A program made the position numbers and the translations under genes. A stretch of DNA of 64,000 nucleotides from contig NZ_FOZW01000003.1 in assembly GCF_900116195.1 (NCBI RefSeq), positions 186,001 to 250,000 on the forward strand, written 5' to 3'. Below are positions 8,236-17,587 of this stretch, in pieces. Each line of letters begins with the position of its first letter. The first letter of the stretch is position 1. Source of the stretch: Alloyangia pacifica. Lineage in GTDB: Bacteria; Pseudomonadota; Alphaproteobacteria; Rhodobacterales; Rhodobacteraceae. The notes below the pieces were generated by a model. That model was not told the DNA's origin, ran no database searches, and saw only the letters and a list, made by a program, of their open reading frames with translations.

Positions 8236-9134
8236 TGAAGGCCGTCATCGTCTCCAACTGCAACGCCAAGGCCTATTACAATTATCTCGCGGCGCTGTTT
8301 CCGGATTGGGACACGCGCTATGTCCTGAAGACCGAGGCCGACGCCTGGATCGCATCGGGGCACGAGAAATTCCTGGAGTTCCTGTCCGAGGTGGATGTCT
8401 TCATCGGCCTTCCCGAGAGCCACGAGAAGCTGTTCCCGAAGCATCTCAACAAGGCGGCGGTGCAGGTGCTCCTGCCCTCGTTCATCTTCATGGGCGGCAG
8501 GCCGGATTGCGTCTTGCTGGCGGGCATCACATCGGCCACGAGAGTCGGCGTGATCCATTCCAGAATTGCCGCCGCGGCCTTCGTGGCCGGCAAGAGCGTC
8601 GAGGAGGCGGCGGCGCTCTATTGCGCGCGTCACTTCGAGGCGCTCGGGTATTTCGACAGCTACGCGGGCAGCCGCCGGCAGCTGCTCGACTCCTACCGGC
8701 CTTTCGGGGTCGACCTCGAGGAGGAGTTCGAAGCCTGGAGGGGCTACGGGGATTTCATGTACACCCCGAGCCATCCGCAAACCCGCCTGCTCTTCGATGT
8801 CCTGCACAAGGCGCTGGCGGGCAAGGGGATCGTGACCGGAAGGGAGCCGGGCTTCGTCGCGCAGAGCCGGGCGGGCTTTGAAGACTACCTCGCGCGGGGC
8901 ATCATCTGGCCCGTCTACCCGGAGATCGCGGAGCGTCTTGCCCTGTCCAATTGTAAGACGCGCTGGAGAAGCAGCGCGGCCAAGGGGGCCGGCACAGAGT
9001 TCGATCTCCGGGTCATGCTGGAACGGAGCTACGCGAGTTTCGCGGCGCGTCCCGATGCGCGCCGCCGCATTACCGTGGCGCTCGGAGGCAAGGAGAAGCT
9101 GAGGGAGCTTGCCGGAGAGCAACCGGCCGTCTGA
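8235..9134 (+). CDS. WcbI-like polysaccharide biosynthesis protein
   Basis: This 299-residue protein starts with AVIVSNCNAKAYYNYLAALFP, close in form to the (V/I)xxGNCQA start of WcbI-family capsule enzymes. WcbI is an SGNH-like capsule protein reported to bind coenzyme A and proposed to acetylate capsule. The central VLLPSFIFMGGRPDCVLL and the C-terminal half with TPSHPQTRLLFDVLHKALAG also fit that family. It overlaps the GSCFA gene by one base and ends at a strong terminator shared with cysNC. There is no signal peptide, so it is presumably cytosolic. Family call moderately firm, substrate unknown. Confidence 0.7.
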   Translation: MKAVIVSNCNAKAYYNYLAALFPDWDTRYVLKTEADAWIASGHEKFLEFLSEVDVFIGLPESHEKLFPKHLNKAAVQVLLPSFIFMGGRPDCVLLAGITSATRVGVIHSRIAAAAFVAGKSVEEAAALYCARHFEALGYFDSYAGSRRQLLDSYRPFGVDLEEEFEAWRGYGDFMYTPSHPQTRLLFDVLHKALAGKGIVTGREPGFVAQSRAGFEDYLARGIIWPVYPEIAERLALSNCKTRWRSSAAKGAGTEFDLRVMLERSYASFAARPDARRRITVALGGKEKLRELAGEQPAV

Positions 9135-9218
9135 GACGCCTGGCCGGGGGGCGCCCGCCGGTCCCTCCCGTGGCGGGGGTCTGGCCGCCTTGCCACGGAT
9201 GCCCCCGCCGGCAGATGA

Positions 9219-9250
9219 AAAACGGGCCGCGCTGTTGCGCGGCCCGTTTT
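9219..9250. terminator. Bidirectional terminator between wcbI-like gene and cysNC
   Basis: A perfect 14-bp stem (AAAACGGGCCGCGC / GCGCGGCCCGTTTT) with a TGTT loop. It has A and T tails on both sides and lies between convergent genes. Confidence 0.85.
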
Positions 9251-9272
9251 GGGTTTTCGCGGCAGCCGCCCC

Positions 9273-11180
9273 TTACGGGATCAGCCGCGCGATGATCAGA
9301 TCCGCCGCTTCCTCGGGCGTCATCTCGGTGGTGTCGATGCGCAGCTCCGGCGACTCGGGGTGCTCGTAGGGGCTGTCGATGCCGGTGAAGTTCTTCAGCT
9401 GGCCCGAGCGCGCCTTGGCGTAGAGCCCCTTCACGTCGCGGCTCTCGGCCACCTCGAGCGGCGTGTCGACGAAGACCTCGACGAATTCGCCCGGCTGCAT
9501 CATGCCGCGCACCATGTCGCGCTCCGAGCGGAACGGCGAGATGAAGGCGGTGATCACGATGAGACCGGCGTCGGTCATCAGCTTGGCCACCTCGCCGACG
9601 CGGCGGATGTTCTCCACCCGGTCGGCCTCGGTGAAGCCGAGGTCCTTGTTCAGCCCGTGGCGCACGTTGTCGCCATCGAGAAGGAAGGTGTGGCGGTTCA
9701 TCCGCGCCAGCTTCTTCTCGACGATATTGGCGATGGTCGACTTGCCCGAGCCCGAGAGGCCGGTGAGCCAGAGCACTGCCGGCTTCTGGTGCTTCATCGA
9801 GGCGTGGTGATCACGGCCGATGTCGGTGGCCTGCCAATGCACGTTCTGCGCCCGGCGCAGGGCGAAGTGCAGCAGGCCCGCGGCGACCGTGTGGTTGGTC
9901 AGCTTGTCGATCAGGATGAAGCCGCCGAGGTCGCGGTTCTCGGCATAGGGGGCAAAGGGGATCTCGCGGTCGGTGGTGATGTTCGCCACGCCGATGGCGT
10001 TGAGATCCAGCGTCTTGCTCGCCAGGTGCTCCTGGGTGTTGACGTTGACCTCGTACTTGGGCTCGGCGACGGTGGCCGAGACGGTCTGCGTGCCGATCTT
10101 CAGCCAGTAGGCACGGCCCGGCACCAGCTCGTTCTCGTCCATCCAGACGATGGTGCTCTCGAACTGGTCGGCGACCTCGAGCGGCGATTGCGACGCCACG
10201 ATCACCTGTCCGCGCGAGCAGTCGATCTCGTCGGCGAGGGTGATGGTGACCGACTCGCCCGCCACGGCGAGATCCTTGTCACCGCCCAGCGACACGATGC
10301 GCGCCACGGTCGAGGTCTTGCCCGAGGGCAGCACCCGCACCGGATCGCCCGGGCGGATCTGGCCGGAGGCGATGAGCCCGGCAAAGCCGCGGAAGTCGAG
10401 GTTGGGGCGGTTCACCCATTGCACCTGCATGCGGAACGGGCCGGCCTGGTCGCGGCTGTCCTCGACCTCGACCTCTTCCAGCAGCGGCAAGAGCGCGGTG
10501 CCGTCGTACCAGGGGGTGTTCTGGCTCGGGCCGGTGATGTTGTCGCCCTTGAAGCCCGAGATCGGGATCGCGGTGAATTCCTCGATGCCGATGCTCTCGG
10601 CGAAGGCGCGGTAGTCGGCGACGATGCGCTCGAAGGTCTCCTGCTCGTAGCCGACGAGGTCCATCTTGTTCACCGCCAGCACCACGTGGCGGATGCCGAG
10701 CAGCTTCACCAGGTAGCTGTGGCGGCGGGTCTGGGTCAGCACGCCCTTGCGCGCGTCGATCAGGATCACCGCGAGATCGGCGGTGGAGGCGCCGGTCACC
10801 ATGTTGCGGGTGTACTGCTCGTGGCCGGGGGTGTCGGCGACGATGAACTTGCGCTTCTCGGTGGCGAAGAAGCGGTAGGCGACGTCGATGGTGATGCCCT
10901 GCTCGCGCTCGGCGGCAAGCCCGTCGACGAGCAGCGCGAAGTCGATCTCCTCGCCTTGCGTGCCCGAGCGCTTGGAATCCGATTCCAGCGCGGCGAGCTG
11001 ATCCTCGAAGATCATCTTGCTGTCGTAGAGCAGCCGGCCGATCAGCGTCGACTTGCCGTCATCGACGGAGCCGCAGGTGATGAAGCGCAGCATGGTCTTG
11101 TGCTGGTGCGCCTCGAGATAGGCGTCGATGTCCTCGGCGATCAGCGCGTCGGTCTTGTAGATGGGGTCCTGGGTGGTCAT
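9273..11180 (-). CDS. cysNC: Bifunctional sulfate adenylyltransferase subunit 1 / APS kinase
   Basis: A 635-residue fusion of CysN and CysC (NodQ-like). CysN is a GTPase that drives APS formation by CysD; CysC phosphorylates APS to PAPS. The CysN part shows [10 protein letters not shown] (37-46), DTPGHE, and NKMD. The APS kinase part has its own P-loop (GLSGSGKST, about 470) and [13 protein letters not shown]. Length is normal for the fusion. It follows cysD with a 56-bp gap. Cytosolic. No reductive-assimilation genes (cysH, cysI) are adjacent, so the product may serve sulfation rather than cysteine synthesis. A sulfotransferase lies at 33357 in this window. Confidence 0.95.
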   Translation of the reverse strand: MTTQDPIYKTDALIAEDIDAYLEAHQHKTMLRFITCGSVDDGKSTLIGRLLYDSKMIFEDQLAALESDSKRSGTQGEEIDFALLVDGLAAEREQGITIDVAYRFFATEKRKFIVADTPGHEQYTRNMVTGASTADLAVILIDARKGVLTQTRRHSYLVKLLGIRHVVLAVNKMDLVGYEQETFERIVADYRAFAESIGIEEFTAIPISGFKGDNITGPSQNTPWYDGTALLPLLEEVEVEDSRDQAGPFRMQVQWVNRPNLDFRGFAGLIASGQIRPGDPVRVLPSGKTSTVARIVSLGGDKDLAVAGESVTITLADEIDCSRGQVIVASQSPLEVADQFESTIVWMDENELVPGRAYWLKIGTQTVSATVAEPKYEVNVNTQEHLASKTLDLNAIGVANITTDREIPFAPYAENRDLGGFILIDKLTNHTVAAGLLHFALRRAQNVHWQATDIGRDHHASMKHQKPAVLWLTGLSGSGKSTIANIVEKKLARMNRHTFLLDGDNVRHGLNKDLGFTEADRVENIRRVGEVAKLMTDAGLIVITAFISPFRSERDMVRGMMQPGEFVEVFVDTPLEVAESRDVKGLYAKARSGQLKNFTGIDSPYEHPESPELRIDTTEMTPEEAADLIIARLIP

Positions 11181-11236
11181 GGCATGTCCCTGAAAACTGG
11201 GGCTGGAAGGGGAGGGTGGGTTCCGGCGCGCGGCGC

Positions 11237-12142
11237 TCAGAAATAGCCTTCCTGCTTCTTCTTCTCCATCGAGGCGGCCTGGTCGTGGTCGATGGCGCGG
11301 CCCTGGCGTTCCGAGGTGGTGGTCAGCAGCATTTCCTGGATCACCTCCGGCAGGGTCTGCGCCTCGCTCTCCACCGCGCCGGTCAGCGGGTAGCAGCCCA
11401 GCGTGCGGAAGCGGATCGAGCGCATTTGCGGCTCCTCGCCGTCCTTGAGCGGGAAGCGCTCGTCATCGACCATCAGCAGCAGCCCGTCGCGCTCCACCGT
11501 CGGGCGCGGCTGCGAGAAATACAGCGGCACGATCTCGATGTTCTCGAGGTGGATGTACTGCCAGATGTCCAGCTCGGTCCAGTTCGAGATCGGGAAGACC
11601 CGCACGCTCTCGCCCTTGGTCTTGCGGGCGTTGTAGAGCCGCCAGAGCTCCGGGCGCTGGTTCTTCGGATCCCAGCGGTGGTTGGCCGAGCGGAAGGAGA
11701 AGACGCGCTCCTTGGCGCGGGATTTCTCCTCGTCGCGGCGGGCGCCGCCGAAGGCCACGTCGAAGCCGTACTTGTCGAGCGCCTGCTTCAGACCTTCGGT
11801 CTTCCACATGTCGGTGTGCAGCCCGCCGTGGTCGAAGGGGTTGATGCCGCGCTCTTTCGCTTCGGGGTTCTGGTAGACCAGCAGCTCCATGCCCGCGTCC
11901 TTGGCGGCCTTGTCGCGCAGCTTGTACATGTCCTGGAACTTCCAGGTGGTGTCGACATGCAGCAGCGGGAAGGGCGGCGGGCTGGGGTAGAAGGCCTTCT
12001 TCGCCAGGTGCAGCATCACGGCGCTGTCCTTGCCGACACTGTAGAGCATGACCGGGTTCTCGGCCTCGGCGACAACCTCGCGCAGGATGTGAATGCTTTC
12101 CGCTTCCAGGCGCTGCAGGTGGGTGAGGGTCTTTGTGTCCAT
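11237..12142 (-). CDS. cysD: Sulfate adenylyltransferase subunit 2
   Basis: The ATP pyrophosphatase subunit that makes APS from sulfate and ATP, working with CysNC. It shows the PP-loop [12 protein letters not shown] (about residues 33-44), the [14 protein letters not shown] block, the [16 protein letters not shown] block and the C-terminal GYF end typical of CysD. A longer frame upstream to 12475 overlaps the divergent LuxR gene and has no family match, so I chose the ATG at 12142 ([19 protein letters not shown]), giving 301 residues. It is first in the cysD-cysNC operon, with a perfect palindrome 63 bp upstream of the start. Confidence 0.95.
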   Translation of the reverse strand: MDTKTLTHLQRLEAESIHILREVVAEAENPVMLYSVGKDSAVMLHLAKKAFYPSPPPFPLLHVDTTWKFQDMYKLRDKAAKDAGMELLVYQNPEAKERGINPFDHGGLHTDMWKTEGLKQALDKYGFDVAFGGARRDEEKSRAKERVFSFRSANHRWDPKNQRPELWRLYNARKTKGESVRVFPISNWTELDIWQYIHLENIEIVPLYFSQPRPTVERDGLLLMVDDERFPLKDGEEPQMRSIRFRTLGCYPLTGAVESEAQTLPEVIQEMLLTTTSERQGRAIDHDQAASMEKKKQEGYF

Positions 12143-12204
12143 CGGGAAATCTCTGGTCAGAACTGTACTGATCCCGAGAGCTAACCTTGCGTTTCGCGCC
12201 AATA

Positions 12205-12222
12205 ACCCCCCATATGGGGGGT
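12205..12222. promoter_or_regulatory. Perfect 18-bp palindromic operator candidate
   Basis: ACCCCCCATATGGGGGGT is fully self-complementary. It sits in the 100-bp gap between cysD (minus, start 12142) and the LuxR-type gene (plus, start 12243), 20 bp before the latter. Position and symmetry suggest a dimeric-regulator site controlling one or both genes. That it binds the adjacent regulator is inference. Confidence 0.65.
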
Positions 12223-12242
12223 AAATCCGGAAGAAATCGCGA

Positions 12243-13322
12243 ATGTCGGACGAAAGCGAGATCCTGGCGGCGCTGTTTGCCGCATCCTTGGGCAGCGACC
12301 CCGAGGACCCGGCGACCTCGGGGGAGGCGCTGTGGCAGGGATTCCTCGCCCGGCTCGCCGCCGCCACCCATGCCGAGAGCGCGCTGCTGCGCCTCGCCTG
12401 GCCGGGGCGTCCGGTGCAGGGCTGGCAGATCGGCGCGCCCTGGGAGGGGGTCGAGGAGGCGGTGGTCGAGCGCATGCGCAGCGGCCGGGTCTACTCGCAG
12501 GTGGACATTCCCGGTGTCGGGGCGGCGGCCGGATTGGCGGGGCCGGCTGCGGTGGACGGTCGCGGCGCGATGCCGCTGCGGGCGCTGCGCTGGCGCATCG
12601 GCCGCGAGGCGCGGGTGCTGATCGCGCTGCGCCGCCGCGGCGAGGATTTCCGCGCCGTCGACGGGCTGCAGCTGGCCAATCTCACCCCCTATCTCGGCGT
12701 CGCGCTCACCGGCTGGCGGCAGCTCGAGCAGGCGCGGGCCCGCGCCGCGCTCGACCGGCAGCTGGCGGCGGCGCTGGGGGCGGGCTGGCTGCTCTTCGCG
12801 CCCTCGGGGCAGGTGCTGGCCATGGCCGAGGGGCTGGCAGCGCAGCTCGAGGCGCTGGCCGGCATCGCGCTGCGCCCGGACGGGCGGCTGTCGCTTTCCG
12901 AGCCGTCGGCGCAGGCGCTGCGCCAGGCGCTGACGACGGCAGCGCGGGACGGGACGGCAAGGGATGGGGTAGGGGGCGCGCCAGGACGGGTGATGCTCTC
13001 GGCCGAGCCGGCGGTGGAGCTCTTTTTGTCACCCGAGAGCTTCGGCGGCGAGACCCAGCTGGTCGGCCGGCTGCGCCACGGGCTTTCGGCGCGCGACCTG
13101 CCGCCGGGCCGGCTCGCCGCCGGCTTCGGGCTCAGCCGCAGCGAGGCGCGGCTGGTGGCCTGCCTTTGCGACGGGCTCAGCCTCGCCGAGGCGGCGGACG
13201 AGCTGGGCTGGACCCAGGAGACCGCGCGCAGCACCTCCAAGCAGGTCTTCGCCCGCATGGGCGTGCGCGGCCAGACCGGCGTGCTGCGCCGGGTGCTGGA
13301 GAGCGGGGTGTGGTGGGGCTGA
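12243..13322 (+). CDS. LuxR-type HTH transcriptional regulator
   Basis: 359 residues with a C-terminal LuxR-like helix-turn-helix ([19 protein letters not shown] and [20 protein letters not shown], about 300-340). The N-terminal 200 residues form no clear REC or autoinducer domain; a central part ([19 protein letters not shown]) looks PAS/GAF-like, so an internal sensor is plausible. Start ATG 12243 follows GGAAG. It is divergent from cysD, and the palindrome at 12205 lies directly upstream, which suggests autoregulation and possibly control of sulfate activation. The target genes are not shown by sequence. Confidence 0.8.
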   Translation: MSDESEILAALFAASLGSDPEDPATSGEALWQGFLARLAAATHAESALLRLAWPGRPVQGWQIGAPWEGVEEAVVERMRSGRVYSQVDIPGVGAAAGLAGPAAVDGRGAMPLRALRWRIGREARVLIALRRRGEDFRAVDGLQLANLTPYLGVALTGWRQLEQARARAALDRQLAAALGAGWLLFAPSGQVLAMAEGLAAQLEALAGIALRPDGRLSLSEPSAQALRQALTTAARDGTARDGVGGAPGRVMLSAEPAVELFLSPESFGGETQLVGRLRHGLSARDLPPGRLAAGFGLSRSEARLVACLCDGLSLAEAADELGWTQETARSTSKQVFARMGVRGQTGVLRRVLESGVWWG

Positions 13323-14401
13323 GCGGCTGCCCACACTCCCCTATGGCGACCTCAGGTTTACACATCTTATCATAAGACAACTAAAGAATGTATTTTGACC
13401 TAGTTTCCGTTACGTAATCAGGCGGCGGACGAGTGGAAATATCCTCACCGGCATCGCAGGGAACTAAGTTCCCCTAGGGAAATATAAATCTTCAACGCTA
13501 GACAAAGAATTCATCTCAACTGCCTGAGGATATGAAGCAATCTGTTTTGGAGGGCTCCATCTCTCACTTTGCGTTGAGGTCACTCATTGGCCAAATGGCC
13601 ATTTTTTTGAGGAAAGCTAATTCTTAGTGGCCAAATGGACAATGAATCCAATGTGTTGACTCAAATTTTTACGAAGTCTAGGGACTTCTCGCCGCGCCCA
13701 ATATGGCACGACGTTGTTAGATTTACCTAGATTGGCGAGCCAGCCGTAAAGCAGATATGGCGCGAGCTGACCTGCCGTTTTACCCGCAATGAAAACGCAA
13801 ACACCCCGCTCTCAGTCGAAAGCGGGACTGGCCTAGCTATGCTCGACGCATGCATCGGTCGTCAGACGAGAGAAAAGAAGTTGATATCAAGACGAAGCAT
13901 CCCACCCTCCTGGCTTTCGGAGTTGGCTCCATCTTTCGTGCTCCTTCAAAGGATGTTCGGCGTCCCAGCGGTGCCCCCGGGATCGCACACATATGGAACA
14001 CTGCGCTGGGCGCGAATGCCGTACGCAATCAAAGCAGGACCGCGCGCCACAAGACACCCTTTGAAGACGTCTAGCCACCACCACAGAGCTGCCGATCCGT
14101 CTGTCTGCTGCGGGTGTGGGTTACCTTGGATGTACCGGAGCATGGAAAATTCTGAGACCGTTTCCTGCGATCATCCTGCTTCCGCCCCCGTTTGTGAGGA
14201 GCAGTGTCGAGTGTGCTCCACATGGGGCTGTTGGCTGATGGCCTGTGTTCAAAGGGGCGATCTTCGTGCGCTGGGCTGCGCGCACGATCCAACCGCCGCA
14301 CGGCATTCGAAGAAAAGGAGCGCATGCTGCGCGATGCCTCATCCAAGCGTAGTGGGCCTTTCTTCGCTTCGTGACGCCGCCAACGCCGACGAGGTCATTT
14401 G
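13323..14401. other. Non-coding stretch, AT-richer; no convincing gene
   Basis: About 1.1 kb with base use unlike the flanking genes. Between 13380 and 13700 it is AT-rich and carries small palindromes (GGGAACTAAGTTCCC near 13459) and two copies of TGGCCAAATGG (near 13588 and 13628), which could be an operator pair. Open frames at 13839-14402 and 13850-14074 have no recognisable motifs and no ribosome site, so I do not call them. It marks the start of the mobile-type segment. Confidence 0.5.
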
Positions 14402-15019
14402 ATGCCCGGACAGCCCATGCCCAGACCAGTCGATACGGATGACTTGCCCGAATATCCAATCTCGGCAAGTGATCGGTTGGACTCGCATTTCTTCATCTCG
14501 TGGAACCTGAAGCGTTGGCGGAAGAGTGTTCTTCGCCGGTTGGCGGAGCCCGAGGTGGGCTGGTACGCTTTCCAGCTGATCTGTGAGGCGCATGACGAGA
14601 CACCGGTGGGGACGCTGCCGACGGATGAACGCCTGTTGACCGAAGCAGTAGGTGTGAGCCTCGATCGCTGGCGGCAGCTTTGTAAGCGGGACATTACCCC
14701 GCTGCACAACTGGTACTTTGTGCGCTGCGATAATGGCGAAATCAGATACGCGCATCCAGTTGTGCAGGAAGTCGCTCTCAAGGCGCTGAATTCTCGGCGG
14801 AAGAGCTTGGATGACATGGAGCAGCGTCGTTATGCGAAGCGCCTGAAAGACCTAGGCGACATGATCGAGCACAGGATCAAAGCACCGCAAGTGCTGCGCG
14901 TGCCGGGCTTTCTCGAAGCGTTCAACGCATGGCTCGAGGAGCATTATCCCGGGGTGCGGCGAACTGAGGGTTTCATTCATCGGGCGCTGAGCGACTACCA
15001 GTTGAAAATGTCTCCATAA
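14402..15019 (+). CDS. DUF1376-like phage/plasmid replication-associated protein
   Basis: About 205 residues. The N-terminal half (DRLDSHFFISWNLKRWRKS, then AEPEVGWYAFQLICEAHDE and LPTDERLLTEAVGVSLDRW) has the pattern of DUF1376/YdaU-like proteins found beside phage replication genes. There a small winged-helix domain precedes origin or helicase-loader functions. The C-terminal half is basic and helical. The ATG at 14402 has only a weak ribosome site. A hairpin follows the stop, then a purine tract and a DnaA box, consistent with a derelict phage replication module. The exact role is unknown. Confidence 0.55.
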   Translation: MPGQPMPRPVDTDDLPEYPISASDRLDSHFFISWNLKRWRKSVLRRLAEPEVGWYAFQLICEAHDETPVGTLPTDERLLTEAVGVSLDRWRQLCKRDITPLHNWYFVRCDNGEIRYAHPVVQEVALKALNSRRKSLDDMEQRRYAKRLKDLGDMIEHRIKAPQVLRVPGFLEAFNAWLEEHYPGVRRTEGFIHRALSDYQLKMSP

Positions 15020-15029
15020 CGGGGGCTCT

Positions 15030-15072
15030 CGTTCCGAGACTTTCTGTTACCGTCACAGAAAGTCCCGGAACG
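15030..15072. terminator. Hairpin after the DUF1376-like gene
   Basis: An 18-bp stem with one mismatch (arms 15030-15047 and 15055-15072, centred on GACTTTCTGT / ACAGAAAGTC) around a 7-base loop. No U tract follows, so it may be a processing or protein-binding structure instead. A second small hairpin (ACACGGA-ATAG-TCCGTGT) lies at 15094-15111. Confidence 0.5.
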
Positions 15073-15171
15073 TCACGAAACTGAAACGGAGGAACACGGA
15101 ATAGTCCGTGTATCTCTGCTTTCTATGACGGTCGCGCTCCATTTTTTCCGGAATTTCCGTTCCGCCTGAAA

Positions 15172-15208
15172 GGAAAAGAGAAAGAAAAAGAGAAAGAGAA
15201 AGAAACGA
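15172..15208 (+). repeat. Purine-only AG tract
   Basis: A run made only of A and G built from GAAA/GAGAAA units. Such polypurine mirror-like tracts can form unusual DNA structures. It lies just upstream of the DnaA box at 15243. Confidence 0.5.
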
Positions 15209-15242
15209 TAGTACCGCAGCGCCTCACTCTGAAGGAGATGCC

Positions 15243-15251
15243 TGTGGATAA
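15243..15251 (-). promoter_or_regulatory. Second perfect DnaA box
   Basis: TGTGGATAA, the reverse complement of TTATCCACA, lies between the replication-like gene and the MT-A70 gene. It follows an AT/purine-rich tract, which could be a vestigial phage or plasmid origin. Confidence 0.5.
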
Positions 15252-15378
15252 CTCACGGTTGCCGAGAAAAGGGACTGGCTTGCTCGGCAACTCAGCCATC
15301 ATCGGAACGGAGCGGACAGTCGCCCGCCATGGGCGGCGTCCCCAGTCCGATCTCCACAAAGAACTCAAGGTACGACAC

Positions 15379-16083
15379 ATGAACAAAGCCGTGAGCGCGG
15401 CAGCTGACCTGCGCGCTTTCCTGGAAGGGCAAACCTTCGGATGCATCATGGCGGACCCGCCCTGGCGCTTCCAGAACCGGACGGGGAAGGTAGCGCCTGA
15501 GCACAAGCGGCTGGCGCGCTACCCGACGCTCGATCTGGATGAGATTTGCGCCCTGCCGGTGGCAGAGCATCTCGAGGAGCGTGCGCATTGCTATCTCTGG
15601 GTGCCCAACGCTCTGCTTCCGGAGGGCTTGCAGGTTCTCGATGCCTGGGGGTTCAAGTACACCAGCAACATCGTTTGGCAGAAGGTGCGCAAAGACGGTG
15701 GCCCGGATGGGCGCGGTGTCGGGTTCTACTTCCGGAATGTCACCGAGCTCCTCCTCTTCGGGACCCGGGGCAAGAACGTGCGGACCCTGGCGCCCGCCCG
15801 GAGCCAGGTGAACTTTATTCCGCCGGGGTCGCCGAAAGAGTATCTCCCCTTGCCGGACGGCGATCTGATAGCGACGCGCAAACGCGAACACAGCCGCAAA
15901 CCGGACGAGCAGTACCCGATCATCGAGCAGTGCAGCTGGGGACCCTATCTCGAGCTCTTTGGCCGAGGCCGGCGTGAAGGTTGGACTGTCTGGGGCAACC
16001 AGGCGGAGGACGACTACCGGCCCACCTGGAGCACCTATGGCTACAACTCAGCGACGGGTGATCCCTCGGTGTCGGGGACCTAG
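15379..16083 (+). CDS. MT-A70 family DNA N6-adenine methyltransferase
   Basis: 234 residues with the catalytic DPPW motif (CIMADPPWRFQNR, about residue 24) and the downstream YLWVPNALLPEGLQVLDAWGF and NVTELLLFGTRGK blocks of MT-A70 enzymes. They methylate adenine N6 in DNA in phages and mobile elements (and in RNA in eukaryotes). The ATG at 15379 has AAGG upstream; the frame is open for 47 codons before it but without conserved residues. Its neighbours are mobile-element genes, with no restriction endonuclease beside it, so it is probably an orphan protective or regulatory methylase of a prophage or plasmid. Confidence 0.85.
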   Translation: MNKAVSAAADLRAFLEGQTFGCIMADPPWRFQNRTGKVAPEHKRLARYPTLDLDEICALPVAEHLEERAHCYLWVPNALLPEGLQVLDAWGFKYTSNIVWQKVRKDGGPDGRGVGFYFRNVTELLLFGTRGKNVRTLAPARSQVNFIPPGSPKEYLPLPDGDLIATRKREHSRKPDEQYPIIEQCSWGPYLELFGRGRREGWTVWGNQAEDDYRPTWSTYGYNSATGDPSVSGT

Positions 16084-16300
16084 GCTCTTGACTGCACGGA
16101 GACCGAGACAGGCAGGACGATGGCTGACGAGCGAGCGGGACCGCGCTGGGCAGCGTCGTTCCGGAAGTCCCCACCTAGCAGAAGACCGACGAGGCCAAAT
16201 GGACCAATTTCTGTCGCTATCTCCGCCTTGCGCCTCAGTCGCCATGCCCAACTTCCATGGGGTCTTAGGCTAATGCTGACATTTGGTAAGGTTTTGGTCG

Positions 16301-16714
16301 GTGAGTAGAAAATTCAACCGCTACCTCAAAGACCTGGAGCGGAGCTACCAAGAAGCCGTGGAGCGGAGCTACCGAGAAGCCGTGGAACGTTTCAAGTTTC
16401 CGCCCATTCCGATCTGCCCTTACCCCCAATTCATGGGAAAAAAGCGTGCGCTGGCCTGCTACGACTGCTCCGAGACGTCTTGTCGCAAGATGCATGAAAT
16501 CGGGCTCGACAAGCAGGGCACGCCGTTGCCGCCCTCGAAGCGCCCCAGATGCGGCGCGAATACCCGCGCGGACGGGGCGTGTCGCTGGCCGGTTGTCGCG
16601 GGCAAGCGGCGCTGCCGGTTTCATGGTGGTGCCTCGACAGGACCCAAAACCACCGCAGGCCGCGCGCAAGTCGCCGAGGCACAGCGAAAGCGTTGGTCGC
16701 GTCATCCCGGGTAA
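16301..16714 (+). CDS. HGGxSTG-motif small protein
   Basis: 137 residues ending with a Cys-containing segment (RCGANTRADGACRWPVVAGK, then RCRFHGGASTGPKTTAGRAQ and EAQRKRW). This HGGxSTGPKT pattern marks a family of small proteins common in alphaproteobacterial prophages near terminase genes. Function is not established; the Cys/His arrangement could bind zinc. GTG start 16301 with AAGG ten bases upstream. Residues 10-27 show an internal direct duplication (ERSYQEAV / ERSYREAV) encoded by a 24-base tandem repeat. The gene lies in the same mobile-type segment as the MT-A70 gene. Confidence 0.65.
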   Translation: MSRKFNRYLKDLERSYQEAVERSYREAVERFKFPPIPICPYPQFMGKKRALACYDCSETSCRKMHEIGLDKQGTPLPPSKRPRCGANTRADGACRWPVVAGKRRCRFHGGASTGPKTTAGRAQVAEAQRKRWSRHPG

Positions 16715-16833
16715 TTGCGCGGAAATGGCTCTCGGAGAAGGTCGCTGGGCGCGGCAGCGCCAAGCAATCATCGCCTGGACCTAGACTGGCAAGACACCCA
16801 AGCGGGCCAGCGATCGCGGGATCCTCTAGGGTC

Positions 16834-17148
16834 TCAGTCAGAGCGGCCGTAGAGTTCTTCGACGACGATCAGGTGGCGCTGCAGAAAGGCGCGCCAATGC
16901 GCCTGCAGCCGCGCGGAATCGGTATCCTGCTGCGAGACGCTGTGCTCGCCGCCCTCGTGGCTCTGCATCACGAAGCGCTGCCGGCGCGCGTCGCACTGCA
17001 GCGAGGCGCCGAGCCAGTGCACGGTGCCGCCGGTGCTGACGAACGCGTGCATCGCCTCGTCGATCCTGTCGGTATGCACGTGCAGCGGTGCGCCGATGCT
17101 GTCGAGCGCCTCGGGTTCTTCCGGGGACTGGGAAGGGGTCTTCTTCAT
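16834..17148 (-). CDS. Small protein of unknown function
   Basis: 104 residues from ATG 17148 (MKKTPSQSPEEPEALDSIGA). I do not recognise a family. It is acidic at the N-terminus and has alternating hydrophobic strands (APLHVHTDRIDEAMHAF, GTVHWLGASLQCDARRQRF), compatible with a small alpha/beta fold. The codon pattern looks coding and there is a weak AAGAGA upstream. The frame extends to 17358, but that extension is Arg/Pro-rich without ribosome signals. It stands alone between the HGGxSTG gene and the IS30 remnant. Confidence 0.45.
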   Translation of the reverse strand: MKKTPSQSPEEPEALDSIGAPLHVHTDRIDEAMHAFVSTGGTVHWLGASLQCDARRQRFVMQSHEGGEHSVSQQDTDSARLQAHWRAFLQRHLIVVEELYGRSD

Positions 17149-17587
17149 GTGGTCATTCTCTTCGTACTCGGCACCGCGAGGGCGTGCATCCCCGGTTTCA
17201 ACGCGCCGCGCCGCCCGGCTCCGGGTGCCCGTGGCGGGGCCCGGCGCGACCGCTGTCTTTGCCGATGTCTTGAGAGGTCGTGACGGGACGGGTGGGCACG
17301 GGACGCCGGGCGTTCTGCACGGTTCGGCAGTCCTGAAATAGGTCTGACCTAGGGTCATGCAAGTAGATCGCCTACATCACCGTCTTCCACGTCCTACATA
17401 CGACAACTGGTGGCTTCCCCGAGCGCAGGCGCACTTGCAGCACTACGTATCCCGCGATCAACCGGAAACAAAGAACGGGGTTGGGGATTATTCGGAGGTG
17501 TTGTGGGGGTGGGTTTGTCCGTCACGCATCAATATATAACATAATATTGACTATCAGATTTATTTGTGTAAGGGGTGCGCGCTACCC
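17149..17587. other. Intergenic, no gene seen
   Basis: About 440 bp. The right part (17525-17570) is very AT-rich (ATATATAACATAATATTGAC) and abuts the left end of the IS30-like element, a typical insertion target. No coding or RNA feature recognised. Confidence 0.4.

Noticed and set aside
9249-11246. Plus-strand 665-codon frame opposite cysNC
   Set aside because: Complement of cysNC; codon bias artefact.
13839-14402. 187-codon plus-strand frame and nested 74-codon frame
   Set aside because: Many Cys/Trp/His, no ribosome site, no recognisable fold; likely chance in AT/GC-mixed sequence.
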